Of a stretch of 64,000 nucleotides of DNA, positions 17,020 through 26,505 are shown one piece after another; within the stretch, counting starts at the first letter, position 1; the number at the start of each line of letters is the position of its first letter. The notes beneath the pieces are model-generated. The model was not told the origin of the DNA, did no database searches, and was given only the letters and a program-made list of their open reading frames with translations. Source of the DNA: Massilia horti (GTDB taxonomy: Bacteria > Pseudomonadota > Gammaproteobacteria > Burkholderiales > Burkholderiaceae_D); the NCBI RefSeq assembly GCF_004614195.1, contig NZ_SPUM01000045.1, positions 1 to 64,000 of the forward strand, written 5' to 3'. The translations under genes were made by a program, and so were the position numbers.

Positions 17020-17035
17020 TAGATCAGTTTGTCTA
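17020..17035. promoter_or_regulatory. Probable BlaI-type operator 1
   Basis: Sixteen bases, TAGATCAGTTTGTCTA, form an imperfect palindrome that differs from operator 2 at two positions. It lies about 50 bases before the repressor start, where autoregulatory sites of BlaI/MecI systems are found. Confidence 0.55.
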
Positions 17036-17074
17036 TAAAATTTTCAAAGGCGGCTGACGTCCTGAAAAATAATG

Positions 17075-17090
17075 TAGACAAGTTTGTCTA
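17075..17090. promoter_or_regulatory. Probable BlaI-type operator 2
   Basis: Sixteen bases, TAGACAAGTTTGTCTA, form a near-perfect palindrome (TAGACAA, two bases, TTGTCTA) 55 bases from operator 1 and about 45 bases before the start of the divergent SIMPL-domain gene. Its position suggests that the BlaI-type repressor controls the divergent operon too. Confidence 0.6.
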
Positions 17091-17133
17091 ATGCTCCTAT
17101 TCTGGCTGTTCAATTAACTTTCCCGGAGTACAT

Positions 17134-17841
17134 GTGATCAAGAAAATCGCCCTCCTGATGGCACTCGCGCTGGTCTCGACTACTGGCTCTGCTTCCCAAT
17201 TGCCCGACTATCCGTTCATTCATGCGACGGGGAACGCATTGATCTTCGCCATGCCCGACATCGGTGAGATCGACTTTGAAATTGTGGCCACCGACGCGGA
17301 CCCGGCAGTGGCGCGGGCGGTGGTCGAGGAGCGCGTTGCCGAGGTGCGCACGCTGGTGGAGGAGCAGGGCTTGCCAGTCGACGACGTTGCGGTCCGGGAT
17401 GTGCGCCAGGAACTGCATAAGAGCGATTCGCCAACGCCGCTCTACGACGTCAAATGCGTGGTGCACCTGAACGTGCGCGACCTGTCGAAGTGGCGTGCGA
17501 TTGCCGGCGGACTGGTCGGCAAGCCGAACCTCGGCGGCTTTTCGACCGCGTTCGATTCGAGCGAGCGCGACAAGATCGAGGCCGACCTGATCACCCAGGC
17601 AATCCGCGATGCCCGCCGCAAGGGGCAGGTCATGGCGGAGGGGTTCGGCCGCAAGCTCGGGCCGGTCGCAGGAGTCACGCCGGGCCAGTTGAAGAACCTG
17701 GGATCGGTGATGGGGTTGGTACGCGAGGATTTCACCTACCAGCGCAGCGCGTCTGCCCAGCAGGTCGACCTGAAGGCGATTTTCGAGATTCAAGCCATGA
17801 AGCTGCGGCAATCGGTGGATGTCCTTTTCCGCTTCAAATGA
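17134..17841 (+). CDS. Secreted SIMPL (DUF541) domain protein
   Basis: A 235-residue protein with an N-terminal signal peptide (about 1-20) and a SIMPL/DUF541-type domain. Visible marks are the A-T-G-N-A-x-I-x-A-x-P-D start of the domain, the D-A-D-P-A-V-A-R repeat helix, and the later A-I-R-D-A-R-R-K-G-Q-V-M-A-E segment, typical for the family (A-x-x-x-A-x-x-K-A-x-x-x-A). Function is unknown; relatives are periplasmic. The start is GTG at 17134, with CGGAG six bases upstream; the overlapping ATG is followed directly by a stop. The fatty-acid hydroxylase-like gene starts eight bases after its stop, forming an operon under the presumed operator 2. Confidence 0.7.
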   Translation: MIKKIALLMALALVSTTGSASQLPDYPFIHATGNALIFAMPDIGEIDFEIVATDADPAVARAVVEERVAEVRTLVEEQGLPVDDVAVRDVRQELHKSDSPTPLYDVKCVVHLNVRDLSKWRAIAGGLVGKPNLGGFSTAFDSSERDKIEADLITQAIRDARRKGQVMAEGFGRKLGPVAGVTPGQLKNLGSVMGLVREDFTYQRSASAQQVDLKAIFEIQAMKLRQSVDVLFRFK

Positions 17842-17849
17842 GGTGAGAC

Positions 17850-18623
17850 GTGCTTGGCCACTGGTCGACTTCTCCTCAAGTCCAATTTTGGATCAGCCGC
17901 GCGTCAGCCAACATCTGGCGCGCCGCGCTTTACTACCTGATCGTCGTAGCAGTGTTTGGCGCGATATGGCTTTGGTGGCATTACCGTCCGGGCCTGCGCA
18001 TGCGACTGCAAGTGCGGCAGGTCCCGGCGCGACAGTTCGGGCGCGAAATCCTGAGCAGCATTGGCCCGGTACTGGTGTTTGGCCTGGTCGTGCCGATACT
18101 GTTTGCGCTCGGCTTGGGCAAGCACTTTCGCTTCTACTGGAATATCAGCGACCGTGGCTGGCCGTATTTCTTTTTGAGCATCGTCTTGCTCATGCTGATC
18201 CAGGACACCTGGTTTTACTGGACCCACCGGCTGATGCATCACCGCCGCCTGTTCCGCTGGTTCCATCGGACCCATCACCGCTCCACCAATCCAAACCCGT
18301 TGACGACATATTCGATGAGCGTGCTCGAAGCGATTGTGCTCAGCGGTTCGAGCGTGATTTCGTTGTTCATCATTCCGACCACCGGCGCGGCACTCGTGAT
18401 CATTGGCTGGCTTAACCTAATCTACGGCGTCTATGGACACCTCGGCTATGAACTTTATCCGCGCGCCATGGCCGGGCACTGGCTCGGGCGCTGGATCAAC
18501 ACGTCCATGGCACACAATGTCCACCATGCGACAGGGCGCTACAACTACGGGTACTACTTCCTTTTCTGGGATCGATTGATGGGGACGCTCGACCCGGACT
18601 ATGAGGCAAAGTATTCAAACTAA
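17850..18623 (+). CDS. Sterol desaturase / fatty acid hydroxylase family protein
   Basis: A 257-residue integral membrane di-iron oxygenase. All histidine clusters are present: H126-x-x-x-H130-H131, H139-x-x-H142-H143 and H222-x-x-H225-H226. Four hydrophobic segments lie before and between them (about 24-42, 72-90, 105-122, 165-195). Members hydroxylate or desaturate sterols, fatty acids or carotenoids; the substrate here is unknown. The start is GTG at 17850, preceded by GAGGTGA. It lies eight bases after the SIMPL gene and is probably co-regulated with it by the BlaI-like repressor, which would link the sensor system to membrane-lipid modification; that is inference. Confidence 0.87.
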   Translation: MLGHWSTSPQVQFWISRASANIWRAALYYLIVVAVFGAIWLWWHYRPGLRMRLQVRQVPARQFGREILSSIGPVLVFGLVVPILFALGLGKHFRFYWNISDRGWPYFFLSIVLLMLIQDTWFYWTHRLMHHRRLFRWFHRTHHRSTNPNPLTTYSMSVLEAIVLSGSSVISLFIIPTTGAALVIIGWLNLIYGVYGHLGYELYPRAMAGHWLGRWINTSMAHNVHHATGRYNYGYYFLFWDRLMGTLDPDYEAKYSN

Positions 18624-18638
18624 TGCAGGCGAGCCACT

Positions 18639-20114
18639 TCATGTGTTCGACGTCCTATCGCCGCTCTCGTTGCGCATCTGCGCCGTCAGTTTCCAGGCCA
18701 TGAATCCCAGGATGGCAACTCCGAGAATCAGGATGGCCCACAGCACAACGATCCGCCACCGTGCTGATTCGACCGGGGACATTGTCTGATTTGGCGCCGT
18801 GGGCGTTTGCTCGCGTGTTGCGCCTGGCACAGCCTGTTCGACGGCCCGAAGCTCGTCCGCTGTAAAGCCGGGCGCGACCTGGGACAGCGGAAGTTGCGCC
18901 GACTGGGCATCCGGGCGACCCACGGCCAAGGTGAAGGGTTGACGTCCGTTCGCAACGAAGACGATAGTCGCAGGCGACCAGGTAATGCGTAGCGCGGGTT
19001 GTTCGGTAAGCGGGCCGTCCGGCCGAAGTACCCAGTTTTCCGCATGGGTTGACGCAATTGGCAAATCACCGGAGGCTCTTCTGGCCCCATCCTGCGCAAA
19101 CTGAAAAAAAGTGGCTTTTAGCTTTGGAGTGAATTCGTAGGTCCTGTCCGCACGAAGGTTGCGGCTGGGCCGCTCCACATACTGTCCAAGTACAGCCGGT
19201 AACGATACATTTTGTTGCGTCAACTGCAGTCCCAATTTCTCGACCGGTATCGCAACCGGCGTCGGATAGAACAGGTCTTGTCCGAAACGTCCTGGCTGGG
19301 CCGCTACCAGGAGCGTTTCGACGTGGCGCGGCGACGAGCTCGCAATCGGGAACTCGGCAATGATCTTGGCAAATTCGATCGGGTTTCCTTCGACCCAGGA
19401 CAGGCGAACATAGCGCGATGCAGTCGGCGCGAACTCGAGCCGGTCGTTCGCGATTTGTTCGGTCTGGTTGTTGACTAGCCAGTTAAGGTTCGATTCGCCC
19501 ACCGTTCTCCACGACTTGAGGTCATCACTGACTTCCACGGCGACCCGTGCCGAGTAGTTCGAAGTCCCTGCCGGTAATGTCAACCTTAAGGCATCGATGA
19601 GCTGGCCGGCCTGCTTGCCATCGGGCCCTGCGGCAGGCCCGATGTCAAGGATGAGGCTGGACAGGAGATCGGCTGGTTGGTTAAGCGCCACCGTGCCCCT
19701 GGTAGTGACCGAAAGCACGGAGCCGTCGGCGGAGGTTCGGATTTCCAGCCCGTGTGGTAATGGGGACCCGGCGCGACCAGCCTCAAACACCGGGAATATG
19801 CGCACCGGCGCGGCGCGCCGGCTCGTTCGTGATTGTGCCGGCGGCGCGGTCAGGCTGAATGAAAGCTTTCTGCCATCCGCGTCGAACAATCGTAGATCGT
19901 TCAGGTTGGCCGAGTGCGAGCGCAGGTAGGCGTCACGTGGCAGCTGGAACTGCACAATGCCCTGCCTGCCGCTGACAGTCAGGGGGATGAGGTGACTGTA
20001 CTCGGCGGCGCTGTCGCGCGTCGTCGGCTCGGCAGCGGCCATTACTGCAGGTGAAATTGGGGTCAGGACGAATCCGAACAGTGCCGACAATGCCAGACAG
20101 GATAAGCTTCTCAT
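18639..20114 (-). CDS. DUF3999 family protein
   Basis: A 491-residue exported protein with a signal peptide (about 1-28) and a single C-terminal membrane helix (about 460-480), followed by a short basic tail. The large periplasmic part is beta-rich, with Leu-Pro-Gly and SRYVRLSW segments typical of DUF3999, a family whose gene almost always follows a DUF2339 gene. The start at 20114 has TGGAG six bases upstream. It begins 21 bases after the stop of the DUF2339 gene, so they are one operon. Function is unknown; the pairing suggests a joint cell-envelope complex. Confidence 0.82.
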   Translation of the reverse strand: MRSLSCLALSALFGFVLTPISPAVMAAAEPTTRDSAAEYSHLIPLTVSGRQGIVQFQLPRDAYLRSHSANLNDLRLFDADGRKLSFSLTAPPAQSRTSRRAAPVRIFPVFEAGRAGSPLPHGLEIRTSADGSVLSVTTRGTVALNQPADLLSSLILDIGPAAGPDGKQAGQLIDALRLTLPAGTSNYSARVAVEVSDDLKSWRTVGESNLNWLVNNQTEQIANDRLEFAPTASRYVRLSWVEGNPIEFAKIIAEFPIASSSPRHVETLLVAAQPGRFGQDLFYPTPVAIPVEKLGLQLTQQNVSLPAVLGQYVERPSRNLRADRTYEFTPKLKATFFQFAQDGARRASGDLPIASTHAENWVLRPDGPLTEQPALRITWSPATIVFVANGRQPFTLAVGRPDAQSAQLPLSQVAPGFTADELRAVEQAVPGATREQTPTAPNQTMSPVESARWRIVVLWAILILGVAILGFMAWKLTAQMRNESGDRTSNT

Positions 20115-20135
20115 ACACACTCCAGGTTCAGGCAA

Positions 20136-23100
20136 CTATGCCGCCAGCGTATTCTGCTCGTCCGCCTCCGCCTTGGGGAAGGGAGCGATGTAACCAATGA
20201 TGAGCATCAGTAAGCCCACACCGACGAACGAAACGATGCGCTCCAGGGAGCCCGACTGGGACAAATCGACCAACGCCAGTTTGACGACGACGATGGCGAG
20301 CAGGACCGCGCCAGCGCCCCATTGGCTGCGCAGCTTGCGACGCCATGCGTGGCGCATCAGGATCAGCGCGGTGCCCGTCCATACGAGGGACAGCATTGCC
20401 TGCACAAATAGCGATGATGCCAATCCCTCGAATTCGTATTGGATATGAAGGAAATGCGAGGCGCTTCGCAGCAGCATCAGGTTGAACCAGGCGTAGGCGG
20501 CGATCCCGCCGATCTGCGGCAATTTGCCCACCAGTTCCCTGGCTGCGGCGCTTGCAGCAAACTCGGCATGTAGCATGCGAAGCGTGGCTATCGCAAGTAC
20601 CGCCGCAAAACCGGTGGTAAGGTCGAGCGGGTTGAGTAGCGGAAGATAGGGCAGCGGGTCCATGCTGCCATCCTGCTGGCGGTTCCAAACGGCTACGAGC
20701 AACAGGGACCAGGCAACCGCACACGGAATCAGGACGCTTCTGTACCAATCGCTGACGGGTTTGGTTGGCCAGGCTTCGGCCCGGGTGCGAACCATTACAG
20801 CGGCGATGGCGAGCATCATCACCCATGCGGGGAGATAGGTGGACCAGCTGCCGGAAGTGGACAGGCCCGTACCGCTGGAAGCTATAACCAGCCAATTCGA
20901 GACGAGAATGCCCCCGGCGGGCCAGATGGCCAGCCACGGTCCGCCCGCCTTGATCAGATGCAGAATCTTCATGAAGACGGGTTTGATCGGCCAGCCTGCT
21001 GCCTGCCATTTTACGAGCAGCAGTTCGCCACCCAGCCACACGGCCGCATAAGATATCCATCGCGGCACTGCTGGCATATAGTCGTCCCGGTAAAGCGTGC
21101 CGAGGATCTCGACGGTGCGCAGCGTGAGAAGGAGCCAGATCATCAGACCAAACCAGCGCAGCGCCCGCCAGGCCAGGCGGCGCGACAGCCAGATAAATGC
21201 GATGGCCGATCCGATCGCGAGCAGGTCATAGAAAAGCACCCAGTAAACGTCGCCCTGCGATGGCAGCAAGCGCAGTGCGTTGCCGGATACGCTGTACAGC
21301 AACGGGCCGAACCACCAGAAGCCGCCCCATAGCAGAATCGCGTTTGAAATCTTTTTGTCTTCGTCCTCGCGGAGCCTTTTCTGCATGCTCCAGCTCGTGA
21401 GCAGGGCGCCGGCAGCAATCATCAGCGGGCCAAGGAATGGTTCGTCCGCTGGCCGGTGGCGCAGCATCTCCAGCGAACCCCATTCCCATCCAGCCACGAC
21501 GATCCATCCAATTGCACCGGCGAGTTGGGCAATCAATGCCAGCGTGCGGGCGTATTCCCACTGCATTCTCGACGCGATCAAATTCAAGATGATGGCTGTC
21601 AGAAAAGCGAGCGCGACCAGCATGTTATGGAATGCGCCATGCTGCGTCCGCAGGTAGGCTTCGTACCATAATCCGCTCAGCAGCCAAAAGCCCGCGATCG
21701 CAAGAAAGATGTTGGACGCGTCGGCAAATCCGCTGCTGGCGTTGTCTCCTGCCTGGCGCCTGAAGGAACTGGCCATCCCGAATGTGCTGCCCGCCAGGAA
21801 CAGGAATCCGAGCCAGATATGCGATTCGGCCGTGATGTGGCCATGTGGTGAGGCCATGGTGGTCATGAACTCCATCCATGCGCCGAACTGGACCAACAGG
21901 CCAAAGATCCAGACGCTCGGCTGCTTCCGGCGAAGCCCGACCCAGACGAATCCCGCACCCTCCAGGGCCCACGCTGCGGATGTCCATCGGTTATCGAGGG
22001 CAAGTGGCAATGTCAGCGTCCCGAACACTACTCCGAGCGCGAGGAATGCTTCGACAAGTGGACGCCAGATTTGGGCGCGCCGCCACAGGACATTGGCAAG
22101 GCCAAGATAGAAGGCGCTCAGGGCTAGCGCTGACAGCGCCATTCCATATTCTTTGTCCCGAACCAGCCCGTACTGCAATCCAAATGCGATCATTGGCGTT
22201 CCAAGGAGCAGGGTGGCGTCGAAGTATTTCTTTAGCTGCGGCGCGCGCCTGTGCGCGAAGACAATCGCAATCGCAACGTAAAGCAGGAAGAACAGGATAA
22301 GGAACAGCTGGGTTGAAAAATAGTGGTCTGGAACATATCGGCTCCAGCCCCATGCCGCGCCGACGATGAACGTAAATCCAAAGCCGAGAAGATTCAGCAA
22401 ACGCCATGCGCGTGCGTACGAGATGAAGAAGACGCCGAAATTGAGCAATGCATAATATGAGAACAAGGCGATATGGCTGCCTTTTCCGGTTGTAATCAGG
22501 ATCGGCACGGCGAATCCGCCCACGATTCCGAATGCCGCAAGCCAGACGGCCTCCTGCAAAACGGCCAGCAGGCAGGTGAAGGCTGTCAACGCGACCAGCA
22601 GGCCGAAGGTAAAGAAGGCGGGGATCAGGTTGAAGGAATGATGGGAGGCGAATACCACGAGCATCAGGATCGCAATGGCCGCGCCTTGTGCCGGCAGCGC
22701 CACATCACGGCGCGTGACACGAATGCGCCACGCCCAGACAAGCAATCCCAGGTCGGCCGCTGCCACGCCGGCGATGCGCGCCTCGATCGGGATATGAATT
22801 CTTTCGGCGGCGTACTTGAGCAGGAATCCAACCCCGACAAACAAGATCACCAATCCCAATTTCGCAACCAGGTTGCCGGTGAAAAGCCATTGCTTAGCCC
22901 TGCCGAGCAATCTGGTAACAGCGCCGTCGCCCGGTGGTCTCGCGCCCGAGCCGATGGTTGGTTCTGCTGGGGGATGCACGGCCCTTGCATCTTGCATGTG
23001 AGCCAGTGGGCTGACTTCTGGCGGGCTAATTGGATTCTGCGCGGAGCGCGATTCGGGATCATCCGTGCTTGAGACGGAACTGATCGGTAGGGGCTCTTCC

Positions 23101-23393
23101 TGAAAGATGCCCTCTCCCGAAGTGGCGCTGGCATCTGTTTTCGACCAGGCTTCGGTGCCCGATGCTTTCGCTTCGGATTGCGGACTATGAATCGTCTCCT
23201 CGGCGATTGGTGCGCTGACCGCTGGCGAGCCAATGTCGCCTGCCTCTCGTTTTCGTTCCTCTTCCAGCCTCCCGACGGCGGCCCGCAGCTCCGCTATCTC
23301 ACTGCGCATCTTCTGAAATTGATCGACCATCCGGCTGGTCCTACTGTAGGCAATCAGCACGAAGATAACGACTAGCAAAAGGAACGGAATCAC
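20136..23393 (-). CDS. DUF2339 family polytopic membrane protein
   Basis: A 1085-residue protein with one N-terminal anchor helix, a coiled-coil segment (about 18-50), a Pro/Ser/Glu-rich linker to about residue 150, and then more than twenty hydrophobic helices covering the rest. This is the DUF2339 architecture. The GTG at 23393 is taken as the start because a strong AAGGAGG lies six bases upstream; an ATG 24 codons earlier has no such site. Function is unknown. The linker is much less conserved-looking than the membrane part. It forms an operon with the DUF3999 gene. Confidence 0.85.
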   Translation of the reverse strand: MIPFLLLVVIFVLIAYSRTSRMVDQFQKMRSEIAELRAAVGRLEEERKREAGDIGSPAVSAPIAEETIHSPQSEAKASGTEAWSKTDASATSGEGIFQEEPLPISSVSSTDDPESRSAQNPISPPEVSPLAHMQDARAVHPPAEPTIGSGARPPGDGAVTRLLGRAKQWLFTGNLVAKLGLVILFVGVGFLLKYAAERIHIPIEARIAGVAAADLGLLVWAWRIRVTRRDVALPAQGAAIAILMLVVFASHHSFNLIPAFFTFGLLVALTAFTCLLAVLQEAVWLAAFGIVGGFAVPILITTGKGSHIALFSYYALLNFGVFFISYARAWRLLNLLGFGFTFIVGAAWGWSRYVPDHYFSTQLFLILFFLLYVAIAIVFAHRRAPQLKKYFDATLLLGTPMIAFGLQYGLVRDKEYGMALSALALSAFYLGLANVLWRRAQIWRPLVEAFLALGVVFGTLTLPLALDNRWTSAAWALEGAGFVWVGLRRKQPSVWIFGLLVQFGAWMEFMTTMASPHGHITAESHIWLGFLFLAGSTFGMASSFRRQAGDNASSGFADASNIFLAIAGFWLLSGLWYEAYLRTQHGAFHNMLVALAFLTAIILNLIASRMQWEYARTLALIAQLAGAIGWIVVAGWEWGSLEMLRHRPADEPFLGPLMIAAGALLTSWSMQKRLREDEDKKISNAILLWGGFWWFGPLLYSVSGNALRLLPSQGDVYWVLFYDLLAIGSAIAFIWLSRRLAWRALRWFGLMIWLLLTLRTVEILGTLYRDDYMPAVPRWISYAAVWLGGELLLVKWQAAGWPIKPVFMKILHLIKAGGPWLAIWPAGGILVSNWLVIASSGTGLSTSGSWSTYLPAWVMMLAIAAVMVRTRAEAWPTKPVSDWYRSVLIPCAVAWSLLLVAVWNRQQDGSMDPLPYLPLLNPLDLTTGFAAVLAIATLRMLHAEFAASAAARELVGKLPQIGGIAAYAWFNLMLLRSASHFLHIQYEFEGLASSLFVQAMLSLVWTGTALILMRHAWRRKLRSQWGAGAVLLAIVVVKLALVDLSQSGSLERIVSFVGVGLLMLIIGYIAPFPKAEADEQNTLAA

Positions 23394-23550
23394 AAACGTC
23401 CTCCTTTTTTCTATTCCGCGGATATGCGCGTTGAATGGGACAATCGCGAGTTTTTCCAAATGCAAATAGCTATGCTCTCACTCGAGCATTACGGATAAGT
23501 TGACCAATATCAAAGAATTACTGGAGACAGTCTCTCCCGCTCAAACAAAA

Positions 23551-23572
23551 AAAGCCGGGCGAACCCGGCTTT
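23551..23572 (-). terminator. Intrinsic terminator of dctA copy 1
   Basis: An AAAGCCGGG/CCCGGCTTT stem is followed, on the minus strand, by seven T. It lies about 25 bases after the dctA stop. Confidence 0.88.
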
Positions 23573-23594
23573 AGATCGAGGAGGAGAGCTGCGC

Positions 23595-24899
23595 TCAGGC
23601 CACCTCTTTGCGCTCTGGGAACAGTTCCTTGTCTTCTTCCAGATGCGAGGGGTGCGCCAGTTCACGCTTGAGTTGGTCGTGGTTGAGTTCGCCCTCCCAC
23701 TTGGACATTACCACCGACGCCACACCGTTGCCGATGAAGTTGGTCAGTGCGCGGCATTCGCTCATGAATTTATCGACGCCCAGGATCAGGGCCATGCCGG
23801 CCACCGGGATCGTCGGCACCACCGCCAGGGTCGCTGCCAGCGTGATGAAGCCGGCGCCGGTAATGCCCGATGCGCCTTTCGAAGTGAGCATCGCCACCAG
23901 CAGGATCGCTAGTTGCTGGATGAGCGTCAGGTCGGTATTGGTCGCCTGGGCCACGAACAGCGCGGCCATCGTCATGTAGATGTTGGTGCCATCCAGGTTG
24001 AACGAGTAACCGGTCGGTACCACCAGGCCCACCACCGATTTCGAGCAGCCCAGCTTTTCCATCTTGCGCATTAAGGCCGGCAGGGCACTTTCCGACGAGC
24101 TGGTGCCCAGAACGATCAGCAGTTCTTCCTTGATGTACGAGAGGAAGCGCAGGATCGAAAAGCCGGTGAGCCTGGCAACAGTGCCCAGCACGATGAGCAC
24201 GAACAGTGCGCAGGTCAGGTAGAACGAACCGATCAGCTTGCCCAGCGGCAGCAGCGAAGCGATGCCGTATTTACCGATGGTGAAGGCCATCGCGCCGAAC
24301 GCGCCGACCGGGGCGACTTTCATTACGATGCCGACGATGCCGAAGATCACGTGCGACAGGTCGTCCACGAACTTGGTGATCGGGCGGCCGCGTTCGCCGA
24401 GCAGCGACAGCGCGACGCCGAACAGGATCGCGATCAGGAGCACTTGCAAAATGTCACCCTTGGCGAACGCATCCACGAAGGTGCTCGGGATGATGTTCAT
24501 CAGGAAGTCGACGGTCGACAGCGACTTGGTCTTGGCCGTGTATTCGGCAATCGCGTGGGTGTCGAGGGTTGCCGGGTCGACGTTAAAGCCCGCGCCGGGC
24601 TGGATCAGGTGGGCGACGACCAGGCCGATTGCCAGCGCAAAGGTCGAAATCACTTCAAAGTAGAGCAGGGCCTTGGCGCCGACCCGGCCGACCTTCTTCA
24701 TGTCCTGCATGCCCGCAATGCCCGCCACCACCGTACAAAAGATGACTGGGGCGATGATCATTTTGATCAGTTTGATGAAGCCGTCTCCCAATGGCTTCAT
24801 CTTTGCGGCAAGACCGGGGTCGAACACGCCGAGCAGGACGCCGACGATAATGGCGAACAGCACCTGTAGGTACAGGACTTTATAGAGCGGTTTTTTCAT
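23595..24899 (-). CDS. dctA: C4-dicarboxylate transporter DctA, copy 1
   Basis: A 434-residue proton/sodium-coupled symporter for succinate, fumarate and malate in the inner membrane (DAACS/glutamate transporter family). The serine-rich re-entrant loop [19 protein letters not shown] and the N-L-D-G-T motif of the substrate/ion site are intact, as is [11 protein letters not shown]. The length is typical (about 430-450). It is a near-identical tandem copy of the gene at 25082-26386: about two dozen substitutions, mostly conservative. Each copy has its own terminator and leader. Which copy is the original is not clear from this window. Confidence 0.95.
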   Translation of the reverse strand: MKKPLYKVLYLQVLFAIIVGVLLGVFDPGLAAKMKPLGDGFIKLIKMIIAPVIFCTVVAGIAGMQDMKKVGRVGAKALLYFEVISTFALAIGLVVAHLIQPGAGFNVDPATLDTHAIAEYTAKTKSLSTVDFLMNIIPSTFVDAFAKGDILQVLLIAILFGVALSLLGERGRPITKFVDDLSHVIFGIVGIVMKVAPVGAFGAMAFTIGKYGIASLLPLGKLIGSFYLTCALFVLIVLGTVARLTGFSILRFLSYIKEELLIVLGTSSSESALPALMRKMEKLGCSKSVVGLVVPTGYSFNLDGTNIYMTMAALFVAQATNTDLTLIQQLAILLVAMLTSKGASGITGAGFITLAATLAVVPTIPVAGMALILGVDKFMSECRALTNFIGNGVASVVMSKWEGELNHDQLKRELAHPSHLEEDKELFPERKEVA

Positions 24900-24921
24900 G
24901 GCACTTAGACCTGCGCGATTG

Positions 24922-24942
24922 GTAATGAGCGTGGATCATTAC
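24922..24942. promoter_or_regulatory. Inverted repeat in dctA copy 1 leader
   Basis: GTAATGA and TCATTAC, 7-bp perfect inverted arms with a 7-base spacer, lie about 22 bases before the start codon. The same element, with one base changed in the spacer, precedes the second dctA copy (26409-26429). It could be an operator or a leader hairpin. Confidence 0.5.
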
Positions 24943-25043
24943 GCAAGCGGTCGGGGTCGGTTATTGTGAAAAACCCCCGCACGTGCTGCTGATGCCATTT
25001 TAGAGTGCGCGCCCGCGGCGGTCGCGCACCGTACAAAAAAAAT

Positions 25044-25059
25044 GCCGGGCGAACCCGGC
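25044..25059 (-). terminator. Intrinsic terminator of dctA copy 2
   Basis: A GCCGGG/CCCGGC stem is followed, on the minus strand, by eight T, directly after the stop codon of the second dctA copy. Confidence 0.85.
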
Positions 25060-25081
25060 TTGAGTGAGGAAGGTGCCGTGC

Positions 25082-26386
25082 TCAGGCCGCCTTTTTGCGT
25101 TCTGGGAACAGTTCCTTGTCCTCTTCCAGATGCGAGGGGTGCGCCAGTTCACGCTTGAGTTGATCGTGGTCGAGTTCACCCTCCCACTTAGACACCACCA
25201 CCGACGCCACGCCGTTGCCGATGAAGTTGGTCAGCGCACGGCACTCGCTCATGAACTTGTCGATACCAAGGATCAGTGCCATGCCGGCGACCGGGATCGT
25301 CGGCACCACCGCGAGCGTGGCCGCCAGCGTGATGAAGCCGGCGCCAGTGATGCCCGATGCGCCTTTCGAAGTGAGCATCGCCACCAGCAGGATCGTCAGT
25401 TCCTGGGTCAGCGTCAAGTCGGTGTTGGTTGCCTGGGCCACGAACAGCGCGGCCATCGTCATGTAGATGTTGGTGCCGTCCAGGTTGAACGAGTAGCCGG
25501 TCGGAACCACCAGGCCCACCACCGATTTCGAGCAGCCCAGCTTTTCCATCTTGCGCATCAAGGCCGGCAGGGCGCTTTCCGACGAGCTGGTGCCCAGTAC
25601 GATCAGCAGTTCTTCCTTGATGTACGAGATGAAGCGGAAGATCGAAAAGCCGGTGAGCTTGGCGACGATGCCCAGCACGATGATCACGAACAGTGCGCAG
25701 GTCAGGTAAAACGAACCGATCAGCTTGCCCAGCGGCAGCAGCGAGCCCAGGCCGTATTTGCCGATGGTGAAGGCCATTGCGCCGAACGCGCCGACCGGGG
25801 CGGCTTTCATCACGATGCCGACGACGCCGAAAATCACGTGCGACAGGTCGTCCACGAACTTGGTGATGGGACGGCCGCGTTCGCCCAGCAGCGACAGCGC
25901 GACCCCGAACAGGATCGCGATCAGCAGCACTTGCAGGATGTCGCCCTTGGCGAACGCATCCACGAAGGTGTTCGGGATGATGTTCATCAGGAAGTCGACG
26001 GTCGAGAGCGACTTGGTCTTGGCCGTGTATTCGGCAATCGCGTGGGTGTCGAGCGTTGCCGGGTCGACGTTAAAGCCCGCACCGGGCTTGACCAGGTTGG
26101 CGACGATCAGGCCGATCGCCAGCGCGAAGGTGGAAATCACTTCGAAGTAGAGCAGGGCCTTGCCGCCGACGCGGCCGACCTTCTTCATGTCCTGCATGCC
26201 GGCAATGCCGGCCACCACCGTACAGAAGATAACTGGTGCGATGATCATTTTGATCAGTTTGATGAAGCCGTCTCCCAATGGCTTCATCTTGGCGGCAAGA
26301 CCGGGGTCGAACACGCCGAGCAGGACGCCGACGATGATGGCGAACAGCACCTGCACGTAGAGGACTTTATAGAATGGTTTTTTCAT
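25082..26386 (-). CDS. dctA: C4-dicarboxylate transporter DctA, copy 2
   Basis: A 434-residue symporter, full length, with the same signatures as copy 1 ([19 protein letters not shown] and the N-L-D-G-T site unchanged). Substitutions against copy 1 are scattered, with small clusters near residues 94-100 (VVAHLIQ versus IVANLVK), 213-214 and 329-334 (I-Q-Q-L-A versus T-Q-E-L-T). This means the duplication is not brand new but is still under strong constraint. The two copies are 1,487 bases apart in the same direction, and the repeat unit includes leader, gene and terminator. Differential regulation or gene dosage is the likely reason to keep both. Confidence 0.95.
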   Translation of the reverse strand: MKKPFYKVLYVQVLFAIIVGVLLGVFDPGLAAKMKPLGDGFIKLIKMIIAPVIFCTVVAGIAGMQDMKKVGRVGGKALLYFEVISTFALAIGLIVANLVKPGAGFNVDPATLDTHAIAEYTAKTKSLSTVDFLMNIIPNTFVDAFAKGDILQVLLIAILFGVALSLLGERGRPITKFVDDLSHVIFGVVGIVMKAAPVGAFGAMAFTIGKYGLGSLLPLGKLIGSFYLTCALFVIIVLGIVAKLTGFSIFRFISYIKEELLIVLGTSSSESALPALMRKMEKLGCSKSVVGLVVPTGYSFNLDGTNIYMTMAALFVAQATNTDLTLTQELTILLVAMLTSKGASGITGAGFITLAATLAVVPTIPVAGMALILGIDKFMSECRALTNFIGNGVASVVVSKWEGELDHDQLKRELAHPSHLEEDKELFPERKKAA

Positions 26387-26408
26387 GGCACTTGAACATG
26401 CGCTATTG

Positions 26409-26429
26409 GTAATGAGCGTGAATCATTAC
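26409..26429. promoter_or_regulatory. Inverted repeat in dctA copy 2 leader
   Basis: GTAATGA/TCATTAC inverted arms with a 7-base spacer lie at the same distance from the start as in copy 1. Conservation of the arms, while much of the surrounding leader has changed, argues for function. Confidence 0.5.
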
Positions 26430-26505
26430 GCAAAGAGCCGGGGTCAGCTATTGTGGAAAACCCCAACCCGCACCTGCGTCTGCTGCCATGTTGGAATGCA
26501 TTCGC

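Noticed and set aside
24943..25040. Sigma-54 promoter before dctA
   Set aside because: A TGGCA-like sequence is present, but the GG and GC elements do not have the required ten-base spacing.
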